This document shows positions 49,734-56,835 of a stretch of DNA of 56,835 nucleotides, piece by piece. The translations under genes were made by a program, and so were the position numbers. Numbering within the stretch: position 1 is the first letter of the stretch; every line of letters starts with the position of its first letter. The notes under the pieces were generated by a model that was not told the DNA's origin, did not search any database, and was given only the letters and a program-made list of their open reading frames with translations. The stretch is from Candidatus Pelagibacter sp. (GTDB lineage Bacteria > Pseudomonadota > Alphaproteobacteria > Pelagibacterales > Pelagibacteraceae): positions 1-56,835 of the forward strand of contig JAOJAE010000005.1 in the NCBI GenBank assembly GCA_028227525.1, read 5' to 3'.

Positions 49734-51056
49734 ATGGAATTTGATATAGGAACACTCTCGATAATATTGGTAGTTGGATTATTAGGTCTTATAGCCATTG
49801 GTGTTCCAATGGGTTTTGCCTCAGGTTTTATGGGGGCAGTACTTGTATTTCTATATATTGGTGACCATGCATTAGGTATTTTACTCTCAAGATATTATTC
49901 TCTTGTAGTTACTTATTCTTTTTTATCAGTTCCATTATTTATATTTATGGCCTCCTTACTTGAACGCTCAAATATAGCGAAAGATCTGTATGACGCTTTA
50001 AATGCGTGGTTAAGAAAAACGAGAGGTGGTGTAGGTGTAGTGACTGCGATCATGGCAACAATTATGGCTGCGATGAGTGGAATTATTGGAGGAGAGATAG
50101 TTTTGTTAGGATTGATTGCTTTACCTCAAATGTTGAGATTAAAATATGATCAGGATATGTCCATTGGTATTATTTGTGCGTCAGGTTCTTTAGGTACAAT
50201 GATACCTCCATCTATTGTTTTAATTATTTATGGATTAACAACCGAAACTTCAATTACAATGTTATTCCAAGAAGCAATTGTTCCAGGTTTGATGATTTCA
50301 AGTTTAATAATAATTTACATTCTTATTAGAACAAGATTGCAACCACATCTAGCACCTTTAAGTGATGAGCCTGCTTTAACTTTTAAAGAAAAGATGTCCT
50401 ACCTTCCAGGTCTTTTACCTCCAATTGGAATAGTGGTTATTGTTTTGGGTTCAATTTATTCTGGAATAACTGGTATCACTGAAGCAGCAGGTATGGGTGT
50501 TGTTGCTACGTTGATTATAATATTTGCAAGAAAAGAATTAACATGGTTTTTATTTAAAGATGCATTGGTTAGAACATTTAAAGCTTCAGGAACTATTTTA
50601 ACTATTACTTTTGGTGCAACCGTATTAGCAGGTGCTTACTCTCTTGCAGGTGGACCAACTTATGTAGCAGAGGCGATTTTAGCTTATGATTTAAAACCAA
50701 TGTATTTAATTTTTATGATGCAAATAATGTTCTTAATAATGGGAGCATTTATGGATTGGGTTGGAATTGTTTTATTAGCAATGCCAGTATTTTTACCGAT
50801 AGTTCTAGCTCTTGGCTTTGATCCTATATGGTTTGGAATTTTATTCTGTGTGAATATGCAAGTTTCATTTCTAAGCCCACCATTTGGTCCTGCAGCCTTC
50901 TATTTAAAATCGGTAACTCCACCACACATATCTTTAACAGATATTTTTAGAGGCTTTGCTCCATTTATAGTAATACAATTGATTGTTTTAGCATGTGTTA
51001 TGTTCTTTCCAGAATTTACTACACAAAATTTCCATGAATTTACTCCAAAAAAATAA
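49734..51056 (+). CDS. TRAP transporter large permease DctM
   Basis: A 440-aa large membrane subunit with about 12 helices. Conserved regions include IGVPMGFASGFMGA near residue 21, AAMSGIIGGEIVLLGLIALP near residue 112 and GSLGTMIPPSIVLI near residue 150. It completes the second TRAP system (P-Q-M order). The stop is immediately followed by the ATG of the beta-hydroxyacid dehydrogenase gene, so transport and catabolism are co-translated from one message. The substrate is probably the sugar or sugar acid degraded by the downstream enzymes. Confidence 0.93.
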   Translation: MEFDIGTLSIILVVGLLGLIAIGVPMGFASGFMGAVLVFLYIGDHALGILLSRYYSLVVTYSFLSVPLFIFMASLLERSNIAKDLYDALNAWLRKTRGGVGVVTAIMATIMAAMSGIIGGEIVLLGLIALPQMLRLKYDQDMSIGIICASGSLGTMIPPSIVLIIYGLTTETSITMLFQEAIVPGLMISSLIIIYILIRTRLQPHLAPLSDEPALTFKEKMSYLPGLLPPIGIVVIVLGSIYSGITGITEAAGMGVVATLIIIFARKELTWFLFKDALVRTFKASGTILTITFGATVLAGAYSLAGGPTYVAEAILAYDLKPMYLIFMMQIMFLIMGAFMDWVGIVLLAMPVFLPIVLALGFDPIWFGILFCVNMQVSFLSPPFGPAAFYLKSVTPPHISLTDIFRGFAPFIVIQLIVLACVMFFPEFTTQNFHEFTPKK

Positions 51057-51929
51057 ATGATTAATAAAATTAGTTTTATAGGCATAGGCCTAATGGGTCT
51101 ACCAATGGCTAAAAATATATTAAAATCAGGTTTTAATTTAAAAGCATTTAATAGATCTCAAAACAAAGCTGAACCTTTAAAAGAATTTGGTGCAGAAATT
51201 ACAACCTCAATTGATGAGGTGGTTAAAGACAGTGATGTTGTAATTACTATGTTGACTGATGATGGAGCAATTAATGATGTTATGGATAGTCCTAATTTTT
51301 TAGAAAATTTAAAACCAGGAGCTACTGTTATTGATATGAGCTCAGTTAAACCAACCACAGCAGTAAAACATGGGGATAAATTAAAATCTAAAAATATTAA
51401 ATATTTAGATGCACCTGTTTCAGGTGGAACAATTGGAGCCGAAGAAGGGTCACTAGCAATAATGGTTGGTGGGGAGCAAAATGTTTTTGATGAAGTTAGT
51501 GATGTTTTAAAAACTATGGGTAACCCAACGTTAGTTGGACCAGTGGGAAGTGGACAGGTCTCAAAACTAGCAAATCAAATAATAGTTGGGGTAACTATTG
51601 GCGCAGTAGCAGAGGCGGTAACACTTTGTGAAAAAGCAGGAGCAAATCCAAATAAAATGATCAAGGCTTTATCTGGTGGTTGGGCAGATAGTAAAATACT
51701 TCAAACACATGGAAAAAGAATGATAGATAAAGATTTCAGTCCAAAGGGCAAGACTAATACACATTTGAAGGACATGAATAATATTTTAGAATGTGCAAAT
51801 TCTTATAATACCCATTTGCCTATTTCAAATTTAGTGAAAGAAATGTATAAAACTCTTGTTGAAAATGGACATGGAGAGACAGATCACAGTTCTCTCTATA
51901 AAGAAATTGAAAGGATAAATAAAAAATGA
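51057..51929 (+). CDS. 3-hydroxyisobutyrate dehydrogenase family (tartronate-semialdehyde reductase-like)
   Basis: A 290-aa NAD(P)-dependent beta-hydroxyacid dehydrogenase. The cofactor motif is GIGLMGLPMAKNI at residue 7, the substrate motif DAPVSGGTIGAEEGS is near residue 120, and the catalytic lysine lies in SKLANQII near residue 171. The family includes GarR (tartronate semialdehyde reductase) and 3-hydroxyisobutyrate dehydrogenase; the sugar-acid operon favours the former type. It abuts dctM and overlaps the next SDR gene by 4 bp (ATGA), showing tight coupling. Confidence 0.87.
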   Translation: MINKISFIGIGLMGLPMAKNILKSGFNLKAFNRSQNKAEPLKEFGAEITTSIDEVVKDSDVVITMLTDDGAINDVMDSPNFLENLKPGATVIDMSSVKPTTAVKHGDKLKSKNIKYLDAPVSGGTIGAEEGSLAIMVGGEQNVFDEVSDVLKTMGNPTLVGPVGSGQVSKLANQIIVGVTIGAVAEAVTLCEKAGANPNKMIKALSGGWADSKILQTHGKRMIDKDFSPKGKTNTHLKDMNNILECANSYNTHLPISNLVKEMYKTLVENGHGETDHSSLYKEIERINKK

Positions 51930-52669
51930 GTGGAAGACTAGAAGGTAAAAAAATTGTAGTAACAGCCGCAGGTCAAGGAATTGGTAAAGCAACTGCAATT
52001 GCATTTCATAATGAAGGTGCAAACGTTATAGCAACAGATTTAAATGATAAAACTTTAACTGATTTAAATAAAGAGTATCCTAATATTGCAGTTCAAACGT
52101 TAGATTCAACTGACAACAATGCGATTTTAGAATTTGTAAAAACTTTAGATAAAGTAGATGTGTTATTCAATGCAGTTGGATTTGTTCATCACGGAAGCAT
52201 TCTTGAATGTGAAGATAAAGATTGGAATTTTTCTTTTGATGTAAATGTAAAATCTATGTACCAAATGTGTAAAGCAATTTTACCATTAATGGTAAAACAA
52301 AATGGTGGAAGTATAATCAATGTTTCATCGTGCGCTTCAAGTTTAAAAGGATTTCCAAATAGATTTGTCTATGGAACTACTAAAGGAGCAGTTATTGGTT
52401 TAACTAAATCCATTGCAGCAGACTTTGTAAAACAAAATATCAGATGTAATTCTATTGCACCTGGAACCGTATTTTCACCTTCATGGCAAGACAGAGTTAA
52501 TCAAAGCCCAGATCCAGTTCAAGCTAAAAAAGATTTTATAGCAAGACAGCCTATGGGTAGATTAGGAACTGCAGAGGAGATTGCTGCTATGGCTGTATAT
52601 TTGGCTAGTGATGATGCAACATTTACAACAGGAACAACAATTTCTGTTGATGGTGGAATTTCAATTTAA
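51926..52669 (+). CDS. SDR dehydrogenase, probable 2-keto-3-deoxy-sugar-acid dehydrogenase
   Basis: A 247-aa short-chain dehydrogenase of the DHRS6/2-keto-3-deoxy-L-fuconate dehydrogenase type: cofactor motif TAAGQGIGKAT near residue 12, catalytic Ser in NVSSCASS and Tyr/Lys in YGTTKGA, and the characteristic NSIAPGTVFSPS and ARQPMGRLGTAEE blocks. In the non-phosphorylative L-fucose and L-rhamnose routes this enzyme oxidises 2-keto-3-deoxy-fuconate/rhamnonate to the 2,4-diketo acid. The next gene is the matching FAH-family hydrolase. The call rests on family and gene order; which 6-deoxy acid is used is unknown. Confidence 0.82.
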   Translation: MSGRLEGKKIVVTAAGQGIGKATAIAFHNEGANVIATDLNDKTLTDLNKEYPNIAVQTLDSTDNNAILEFVKTLDKVDVLFNAVGFVHHGSILECEDKDWNFSFDVNVKSMYQMCKAILPLMVKQNGGSIINVSSCASSLKGFPNRFVYGTTKGAVIGLTKSIAADFVKQNIRCNSIAPGTVFSPSWQDRVNQSPDPVQAKKDFIARQPMGRLGTAEEIAAMAVYLASDDATFTTGTTISVDGGISI

Positions 52670-52689
52670 TTAATAAAAAGAGGAAAACT

Positions 52690-53532
52690 ATGAAATTATT
52701 AAGAGTAGGACAAAAAGGAAGTGAAAAGCCAGCAGCTTTAGATAAAGAAGGCAAGATTAGAGATATTAGTTCACATATTGGAGATTTAAATCCTGATCAT
52801 GTGAATTTTGACATTATATCAAAATTACAAAATGTAGATTTATCTTCATTACCAGAATTATCTTCAAGTGAAAGAATTGGTTCATGTGTAACAAAACCAG
52901 GCAAGTTTGTAGCAATTGGATTAAATTATTCTGATCATGCTGCTGAAACAGGTGCAGAAGTGCCTTCAGAACCTATCATGTTTATGAAAGCTACTAGCTG
53001 TATAGCAGGCCCTAATGACGATGTTGAAATCGTATCAGGTTCAAAGAAATTAGATTGGGAAGTTGAGCTTGGGATTGTAATAGGAAAAGAAGCAAAACAT
53101 ATTTCAGAAGATAAAGCTCAAGATCATATTTTAGGTTATTGTCTAGTAAACGATGTTAGTGAAAGAGAATGGCAAATTGAAAAAATGGGTCAATGGGTTA
53201 AAGGAAAATCACATGACAGTTATGGACCAATTGGACCATATCTTGTTACAAAAGATGAAATAGCTGACATAAATAATCTAAAAATGAGTTTAGATGTTAA
53301 TGGCAATAGAATGCAAACTGGTAACACAAGTACAATGATATTTAATGTAAATGTAATTGTATCTTATGTAAGCAAATTCATGTCTTTACAACCTGGTGAT
53401 ATAATTACCACTGGAACACCTCCTGGTGTTGGTATGGGAATGAAACCTCAGCAATTTTTAAAAGCAGGGGATACAATGAAATTATCAATAGAAAACTTAG
53501 GTGAGCAAAACTCGAAAGTAGTTGCTTTATAA
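52690..53532 (+). CDS. FAH-family hydrolase, probable 2,4-diketo-3-deoxy-L-fuconate/rhamnonate hydrolase
   Basis: A 280-aa fumarylacetoacetate-hydrolase-family enzyme. Metal-binding acidic residues lie in LDWEVELGIVIG (near residue 120) and in CLVNDVSEREWQ (near residue 153). GLNYSDHAAETG near residue 77 and ITTGTPPGVGMG near residue 238 complete the signature. Members next to such an SDR split 2,4-diketo-3-deoxy-L-fuconate or -rhamnonate into pyruvate and L-lactate. An AGAGGAAA ribosome-binding site precedes the ATG. The alternative, a generic acylpyruvase, is less likely given the operon. Confidence 0.85.
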   Translation: MKLLRVGQKGSEKPAALDKEGKIRDISSHIGDLNPDHVNFDIISKLQNVDLSSLPELSSSERIGSCVTKPGKFVAIGLNYSDHAAETGAEVPSEPIMFMKATSCIAGPNDDVEIVSGSKKLDWEVELGIVIGKEAKHISEDKAQDHILGYCLVNDVSEREWQIEKMGQWVKGKSHDSYGPIGPYLVTKDEIADINNLKMSLDVNGNRMQTGNTSTMIFNVNVIVSYVSKFMSLQPGDIITTGTPPGVGMGMKPQQFLKAGDTMKLSIENLGEQNSKVVAL

Positions 53533-53538
53533 TCAATT

Positions 53539-54711
53539 GTGAAAATAACTTCTATTAAAAGTCATGTACTTAGATATGAGTTAGATAAAGAGTTAGGATA
53601 TTCACAACAATATTATAAATTTAGAACCGCTCATCTTGTAGAAGTTCAAACTGATGAAGGAATTATAGGATGGGGAGAGTGTTTTGGACCCGGTAATATT
53701 GCTTTAGCAAATAAGTTTATTGTTGAAAAAGTTATCCAACCACTAATTATTGGCGAAGATCCTTTAAATAAAGAGTATATCTGGCACAAAGTATATAATC
53801 TTTTAAGAGATAGCGGACAAAAAGGAATGCCAATCCAAGCTTTGTCAGGAGTTGATATTGCTTTATGGGATATCCTTGGAAAAAAAACTAATACACCACT
53901 TTATCAACTAATAGGTGGAAAATGTAACGATCAAATACCAGTGTATGGTTATGGAATGATGTTACAAAAAAAAACTACCTCAGAGTTAATTGATTTATTT
54001 AAAGAAGAAGCAAAACAAATTAAATCTAAAAACTTTAAAGCTATGAAAATGAAAGTTGGATTAGGTCCGATAGATGATCTTAAGCTTGTTCGAGCTGTAA
54101 GAGAGGAGGTTGGAAAAGATTTTAGATTAATGGTAGATGCAAATCATGCTTACAATTTAAATGACGCTTTGTATGTTGGAAGAGGTTTAGATGAACTTGA
54201 TATTTTTTGGTTTGAAGAGCCTGTAGCACCTGAAGATTATGATGGTTATAGAGAATTAAAACAAAAAATTAATACCAATATTGCAGGGGGGGAAGCAGAG
54301 TTTACAAAATATGGATGGAATGAATTAATTAAAAAAGGATGCATTGATATAGCTCAGCCAGAAGTTTGTGGATTAGGAGGAATTACTGAATATTTAAAAG
54401 TATCTGCATTAGCACAAGCTAATTTCATTCCAGTAATTAATCACGTTTGGGGATCTGCTGTAAGCATCGCAACTAACCTACATTTGCTAACTGCTCAACC
54501 AGATATGCCAGGAGGATTATTCCCATCAAAATCAATGCTTGAATTTGATACGACAGAAAAAAATATTTTTATAACAGAATTGCCAACAGAAAGTTTTTCT
54601 ATATTAGATCAAGTTAAAGAAAATAATGGATTTGCTTCAGTGTCAGATAATCCTGGAATAGGAATTACACCCAATCAAAATTTTATTAAGGAGTTTGAAG
54701 TTAATGAATAA
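53539..54711 (+). CDS. Enolase-superfamily sugar-acid dehydratase (mandelate racemase subgroup)
   Basis: A 390-aa enolase-superfamily enzyme. General-acid/base and metal residues of the mandelate racemase subgroup are visible: Lys pair in AMKMKVG (near 170), Asp in MVDANHAY (near 198), Glu in WFEEPVAP (near 226), Glu in GGEAEF (near 252), Asp in DIAQPEVCG and catalytic His in INHVWGSAV (near 300). It probably dehydrates a 6-carbon aldonate such as L-fuconate or L-rhamnonate to the 2-keto-3-deoxy acid used by the SDR. Start is GTG, as no ATG lies nearby. It overlaps the lactonase gene by 8 bp. Confidence 0.85.
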   Translation: MKITSIKSHVLRYELDKELGYSQQYYKFRTAHLVEVQTDEGIIGWGECFGPGNIALANKFIVEKVIQPLIIGEDPLNKEYIWHKVYNLLRDSGQKGMPIQALSGVDIALWDILGKKTNTPLYQLIGGKCNDQIPVYGYGMMLQKKTTSELIDLFKEEAKQIKSKNFKAMKMKVGLGPIDDLKLVRAVREEVGKDFRLMVDANHAYNLNDALYVGRGLDELDIFWFEEPVAPEDYDGYRELKQKINTNIAGGEAEFTKYGWNELIKKGCIDIAQPEVCGLGGITEYLKVSALAQANFIPVINHVWGSAVSIATNLHLLTAQPDMPGGLFPSKSMLEFDTTEKNIFITELPTESFSILDQVKENNGFASVSDNPGIGITPNQNFIKEFEVNE

Positions 54712-55615
54712 GATTAAAACAACTGAGCCAAAAGTTCTTTGGAAACTAAGATGTAAACTTGGTGAGGGAACTTTATGGGTTAAGGAACACAATTCGATTT
54801 ATTTTGTAGATATTAAGAAAAAGAAATTTTTTTCATTAAATATTAAAAACAAAAAAAAGAAAATTTATAAAGTAAATAAAGAAATTGGTTTTCTTGCTCA
54901 TATTGAAGGAGATGTTTTTATTTTAGGACTTCAAGGAGAATTAAGAATTCAAAATATTAAAACTAAAAAAATTATCAAAAAAATTCCAATAGAAAAAAAT
55001 ATTAAATTAAACAGAATTAATGATGGAAAGACTGACCCAAATGGAAATCTTTGGTTTGGAACTATGGATAATTTAGAACGAAATATAGAAAAAGGTTCTT
55101 TGTATAAATTAGATAAGAATTTATTATTAACTAAAGTTGATACTAATTATAGAATTACAAATGGCCCAGCTTTTATTGATCAATATAATTTTTATCATAC
55201 GGATAGCCCAAAAAAGAAGATTTATAAAATCAAAATTGATAAAAATGATAAAATAATTAGTAAGAAAATATTTAAGAAGTTATCACCCAAGGATGGATCT
55301 CCAGATGGAATGACTTTGGATAAATACAAAAATTTATGGGTAGCCCATTTTAATGGTGCACGTGTTTCGGTTTTTAACAAAAATGCTAAATTAATACATA
55401 GAATTAATTTACCTGCACAAAATATAACTAATTGTGCATTTGGTGGACAGAATAATAATGAACTTTTTATTACTTCAGCAATTAAAGGCATGGACAAGGC
55501 CGGATTGCAAAAATTTAGATATTCTGGATTCTTATTTAGTGTAAAAACTAATTCAAAAGGAATTTTACAAAAAAAATTTATTTTAAGTAATGAAAAAAAG
55601 AGATCTTTACTATGA
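54704..55615 (+). CDS. SMP-30/gluconolactonase/LRE family lactonase
   Basis: A 303-aa six-bladed propeller lactonase of the regucalcin family. Metal-site residues lie in LGEGTLWV (Glu, near residue 16), RINDGKTDPNGNLWFGT (Asn, near 105), RITNGPAF (Asn, near 152) and GSPDGMTLD (Asp, near 203). Such enzymes hydrolyse aldono-lactones to aldonates. I start it at the ATG at 54704, nine bases after AAGGAG, instead of a TTG three codons upstream. It ends the sugar-acid operon; its last 26 bp overlap the ppc start. It may duplicate the role of the amidohydrolase lactonase at 2620. Confidence 0.85.
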   Translation: MNKIKTTEPKVLWKLRCKLGEGTLWVKEHNSIYFVDIKKKKFFSLNIKNKKKKIYKVNKEIGFLAHIEGDVFILGLQGELRIQNIKTKKIIKKIPIEKNIKLNRINDGKTDPNGNLWFGTMDNLERNIEKGSLYKLDKNLLLTKVDTNYRITNGPAFIDQYNFYHTDSPKKKIYKIKIDKNDKIISKKIFKKLSPKDGSPDGMTLDKYKNLWVAHFNGARVSVFNKNAKLIHRINLPAQNITNCAFGGQNNNELFITSAIKGMDKAGLQKFRYSGFLFSVKTNSKGILQKKFILSNEKKRSLL

Positions 55616-56835
55616 ACGGATACCTACTAAGCTTTTAAGAGAGGATATTAGGTTATTAGGAACATTTCTTGGAAGAGTTATTAAAGATCAAGAAGGAGAG
55701 GCTTTTTTTAAAATAGTCGAAAGACTTAGACTGCTATCTAAAAATACATTACTGGATAAACAAAAAAGTAAAGTATTTTTAAAAATTTCAAAAGAAATTA
55801 AAAAACTTCCACCAGAATTAACATTTAAAATTACAAGAGCGTTTTTGCATATTTTAAATTTGATGAATTTAGCTGAGTCCCTGGATGCATCCAGAAAACT
55901 TAACGAGCATAACAATCCTTATTTTAAAAATAAAAATCAAAATTTATTTATCGAAGATATTATTGAGGGGCTATTTAAGAATAAGAGTATTTCTAATTCT
56001 AAAATATATGAACAAGCAAAAAACCTTGATATCGGGATTGTTCTCACCGCTCATCCAACTGAAGTAAAAAGAAGAACTTTAATTCAAAAATATGCCAATT
56101 TAATAGATCTAATGGAACAAAGGCATTTGTATAAAAAATATCCTTCAAAGGTTGTTGAGATAGATAGAAAACTTTACACAGAAATTACAATAATATGGAA
56201 AACAGATGAGCTTAAAAGATCAAAACCCTCACCATTAGATGAAGCGAGATGGGGATTAGCTATTATTGAGGATAGTTTATGGGACACAATTCCAAAAGTT
56301 TATAAAAGATTAAACGATATTTTTAGAAAAAATTTAAACAAAGATTTACCAAGAGGATTTAATCCTATTCAATTTGGATCATGGATGGGTGGAGATAGAG
56401 ACGGAAATCCAAACGTTACAGCTCAAGTAACTAAAAAAGTAATTCTTTTTTCTAGATGGCAAGCAGCAAAACTATATGAAAAAGAATTAACTAAATTAAT
56501 TCAAGATCTATCCATGAAAGAATGCTCTTCTAAAATAAAAAAAATAACTGGTAAAACTTTTGAGCCTTACAGAGTATATTTAAGACCAATAAGAGATAAA
56601 ATTAGAACCACATATAAAATAATTGAAAATCATTTAAATAACCATGAACCACTTAAAGAAGATGAATTATTACAAGATAAGAACGAAATTTTAAAACCGC
56701 TTAGAGATATAAGAGAATCGCTAAACTCCAATAACTCTCAGCATATAGCAAACTCAGATTTATTAGATTTAATTAGAAGGGTAAGGTGTTTTGGTATTAA
56801 TTTAGCAAGACTAGATATTAGACAAGAGTCATCTA
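55590..56835 (+). CDS. ppc: Phosphoenolpyruvate carboxylase, N-terminal part (runs off the window)
   Basis: An open frame of 415 codons continues past the right edge. It matches PEP carboxylase: TAHPTEVKRRTL (catalytic His, near residue 152), the GSWMGGDRDGNPNVT glycine-rich motif near residue 267, and LARLDIRQES at the window end. The enzyme makes oxaloacetate from PEP and bicarbonate, replenishing the TCA cycle. The ATG at 55590 (MKKRDLYYERIPTKLLREDI) overlaps the end of the lactonase gene by 26 bp, so ppc either has a promoter inside that gene or is co-transcribed with the sugar operon. Confidence 0.95.
   Translation, partial: MKKRDLYYERIPTKLLREDIRLLGTFLGRVIKDQEGEAFFKIVERLRLLSKNTLLDKQKSKVFLKISKEIKKLPPELTFKITRAFLHILNLMNLAESLDASRKLNEHNNPYFKNKNQNLFIEDIIEGLFKNKSISNSKIYEQAKNLDIGIVLTAHPTEVKRRTLIQKYANLIDLMEQRHLYKKYPSKVVEIDRKLYTEITIIWKTDELKRSKPSPLDEARWGLAIIEDSLWDTIPKVYKRLNDIFRKNLNKDLPRGFNPIQFGSWMGGDRDGNPNVTAQVTKKVILFSRWQAAKLYEKELTKLIQDLSMKECSSKIKKITGKTFEPYRVYLRPIRDKIRTTYKIIENHLNNHEPLKEDELLQDKNEILKPLRDIRESLNSNNSQHIANSDLLDLIRRVRCFGINLARLDIRQESS

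Noticed and set aside
54285..54293. Run of seven G in an A+T-rich gene (enolase-superfamily dehydratase)
   Set aside because: It encodes the conserved Gly-Gly-Glu of the metal site in the correct frame, so it is not a frameshift signal or a sequencing artefact.
1..56835. CRISPR arrays, tRNA/rRNA genes, insertion sequences, phage genes, riboswitches
   Set aside because: Looked for cloverleaf-like tracts, direct repeats with regular spacing, and transposase or integrase motifs; none could be supported by eye.

Overview
The window is about 57 kb of very A+T-rich DNA (around 30% G+C by eye). It has 0-40 bp gaps, many 1-8 bp gene overlaps, and sugar/carboxylate uptake genes in the style of marine oligotrophic Alphaproteobacteria. 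SAR11/Pelagibacterales or the HIMB59/AEGEAN-169 group are the best guesses. No rRNA, tRNA, integrase, transposase or CRISPR was seen. Core genes sit at both ends: molybdopterin synthesis moaD(partial)-moaC-moaA on the left and a partial phosphoenolpyruvate carboxylase gene (ppc) on the right. Nearly everything between them is uptake and oxidation of sugars, sugar acids and cyclitols.

Region 1 (1.6-11.4 kb): an aldose dehydrogenase, a fuconolactonase-like hydrolase, an SDR and a sugar-binding protein form one leftward operon. A LacI-type regulator gene diverges from it. An ABC ATPase, a permease and an inositol 2-dehydrogenase (iolG-like) form a second leftward operon, with iolE divergent from it. 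Identical-looking 17-bp operator-like sites in both divergent promoters tie these operons to the LacI protein. Region 2 (11.5-16.4 kb): a TRAP transporter, a Sel1-repeat protein and a di-haem peroxidase. Region 3 (16.4-30.6 kb): a leftward operon of a ketopantoate-reductase-like enzyme, two unrelated Fe/2-oxoglutarate oxygenases, a DMT exporter and a hydroxyacid dehydrogenase. It faces a rightward DUF1907-hydrolase/winged-helix/PanB-like operon, followed by a HpaI aldolase, an aldehyde dehydrogenase and an iolD operon. This is the least explained part of the window.

Region 4 (30.6-36.4 kb): a PdxA-family dehydrogenase and a tripartite tricarboxylate-type transporter (TctCBA) with an SDR and a ROK kinase. 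Region 5 (36.5-43.6 kb): a second sugar ABC system whose permease carries a large insertion, followed by an SDR, an aldose epimerase, a Gfo/Idh oxidoreductase and a DMT transporter. Region 6 (43.6-55.6 kb): UxaA- and IlvD/Edd-type sugar-acid dehydratases, a hydroxyacid dehydrogenase, a second TRAP system, and an operon resembling the late steps of non-phosphorylative L-fucose/L-rhamnose oxidation (beta-hydroxyacid dehydrogenase, SDR, FAH-family hydrolase, enolase-superfamily dehydratase, SMP-30 lactonase).

Together the genes suggest a generalist for low-abundance sugars. Five binding-protein-dependent transporters (2 ABC, 2 TRAP, 1 TTT) feed dehydrogenase, lactonase, dehydratase and aldolase/hydrolase routes to pyruvate-level products. 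Recurring regulatory designs are hairpins directly after binding-protein genes (one inside the next coding region), strong Shine-Dalgarno sequences before binding-protein genes, and a 20-bp motif found in three promoters. Two genes (the first dctQ and the di-haem peroxidase) lack a usable start codon and look frameshifted or unusually initiated.
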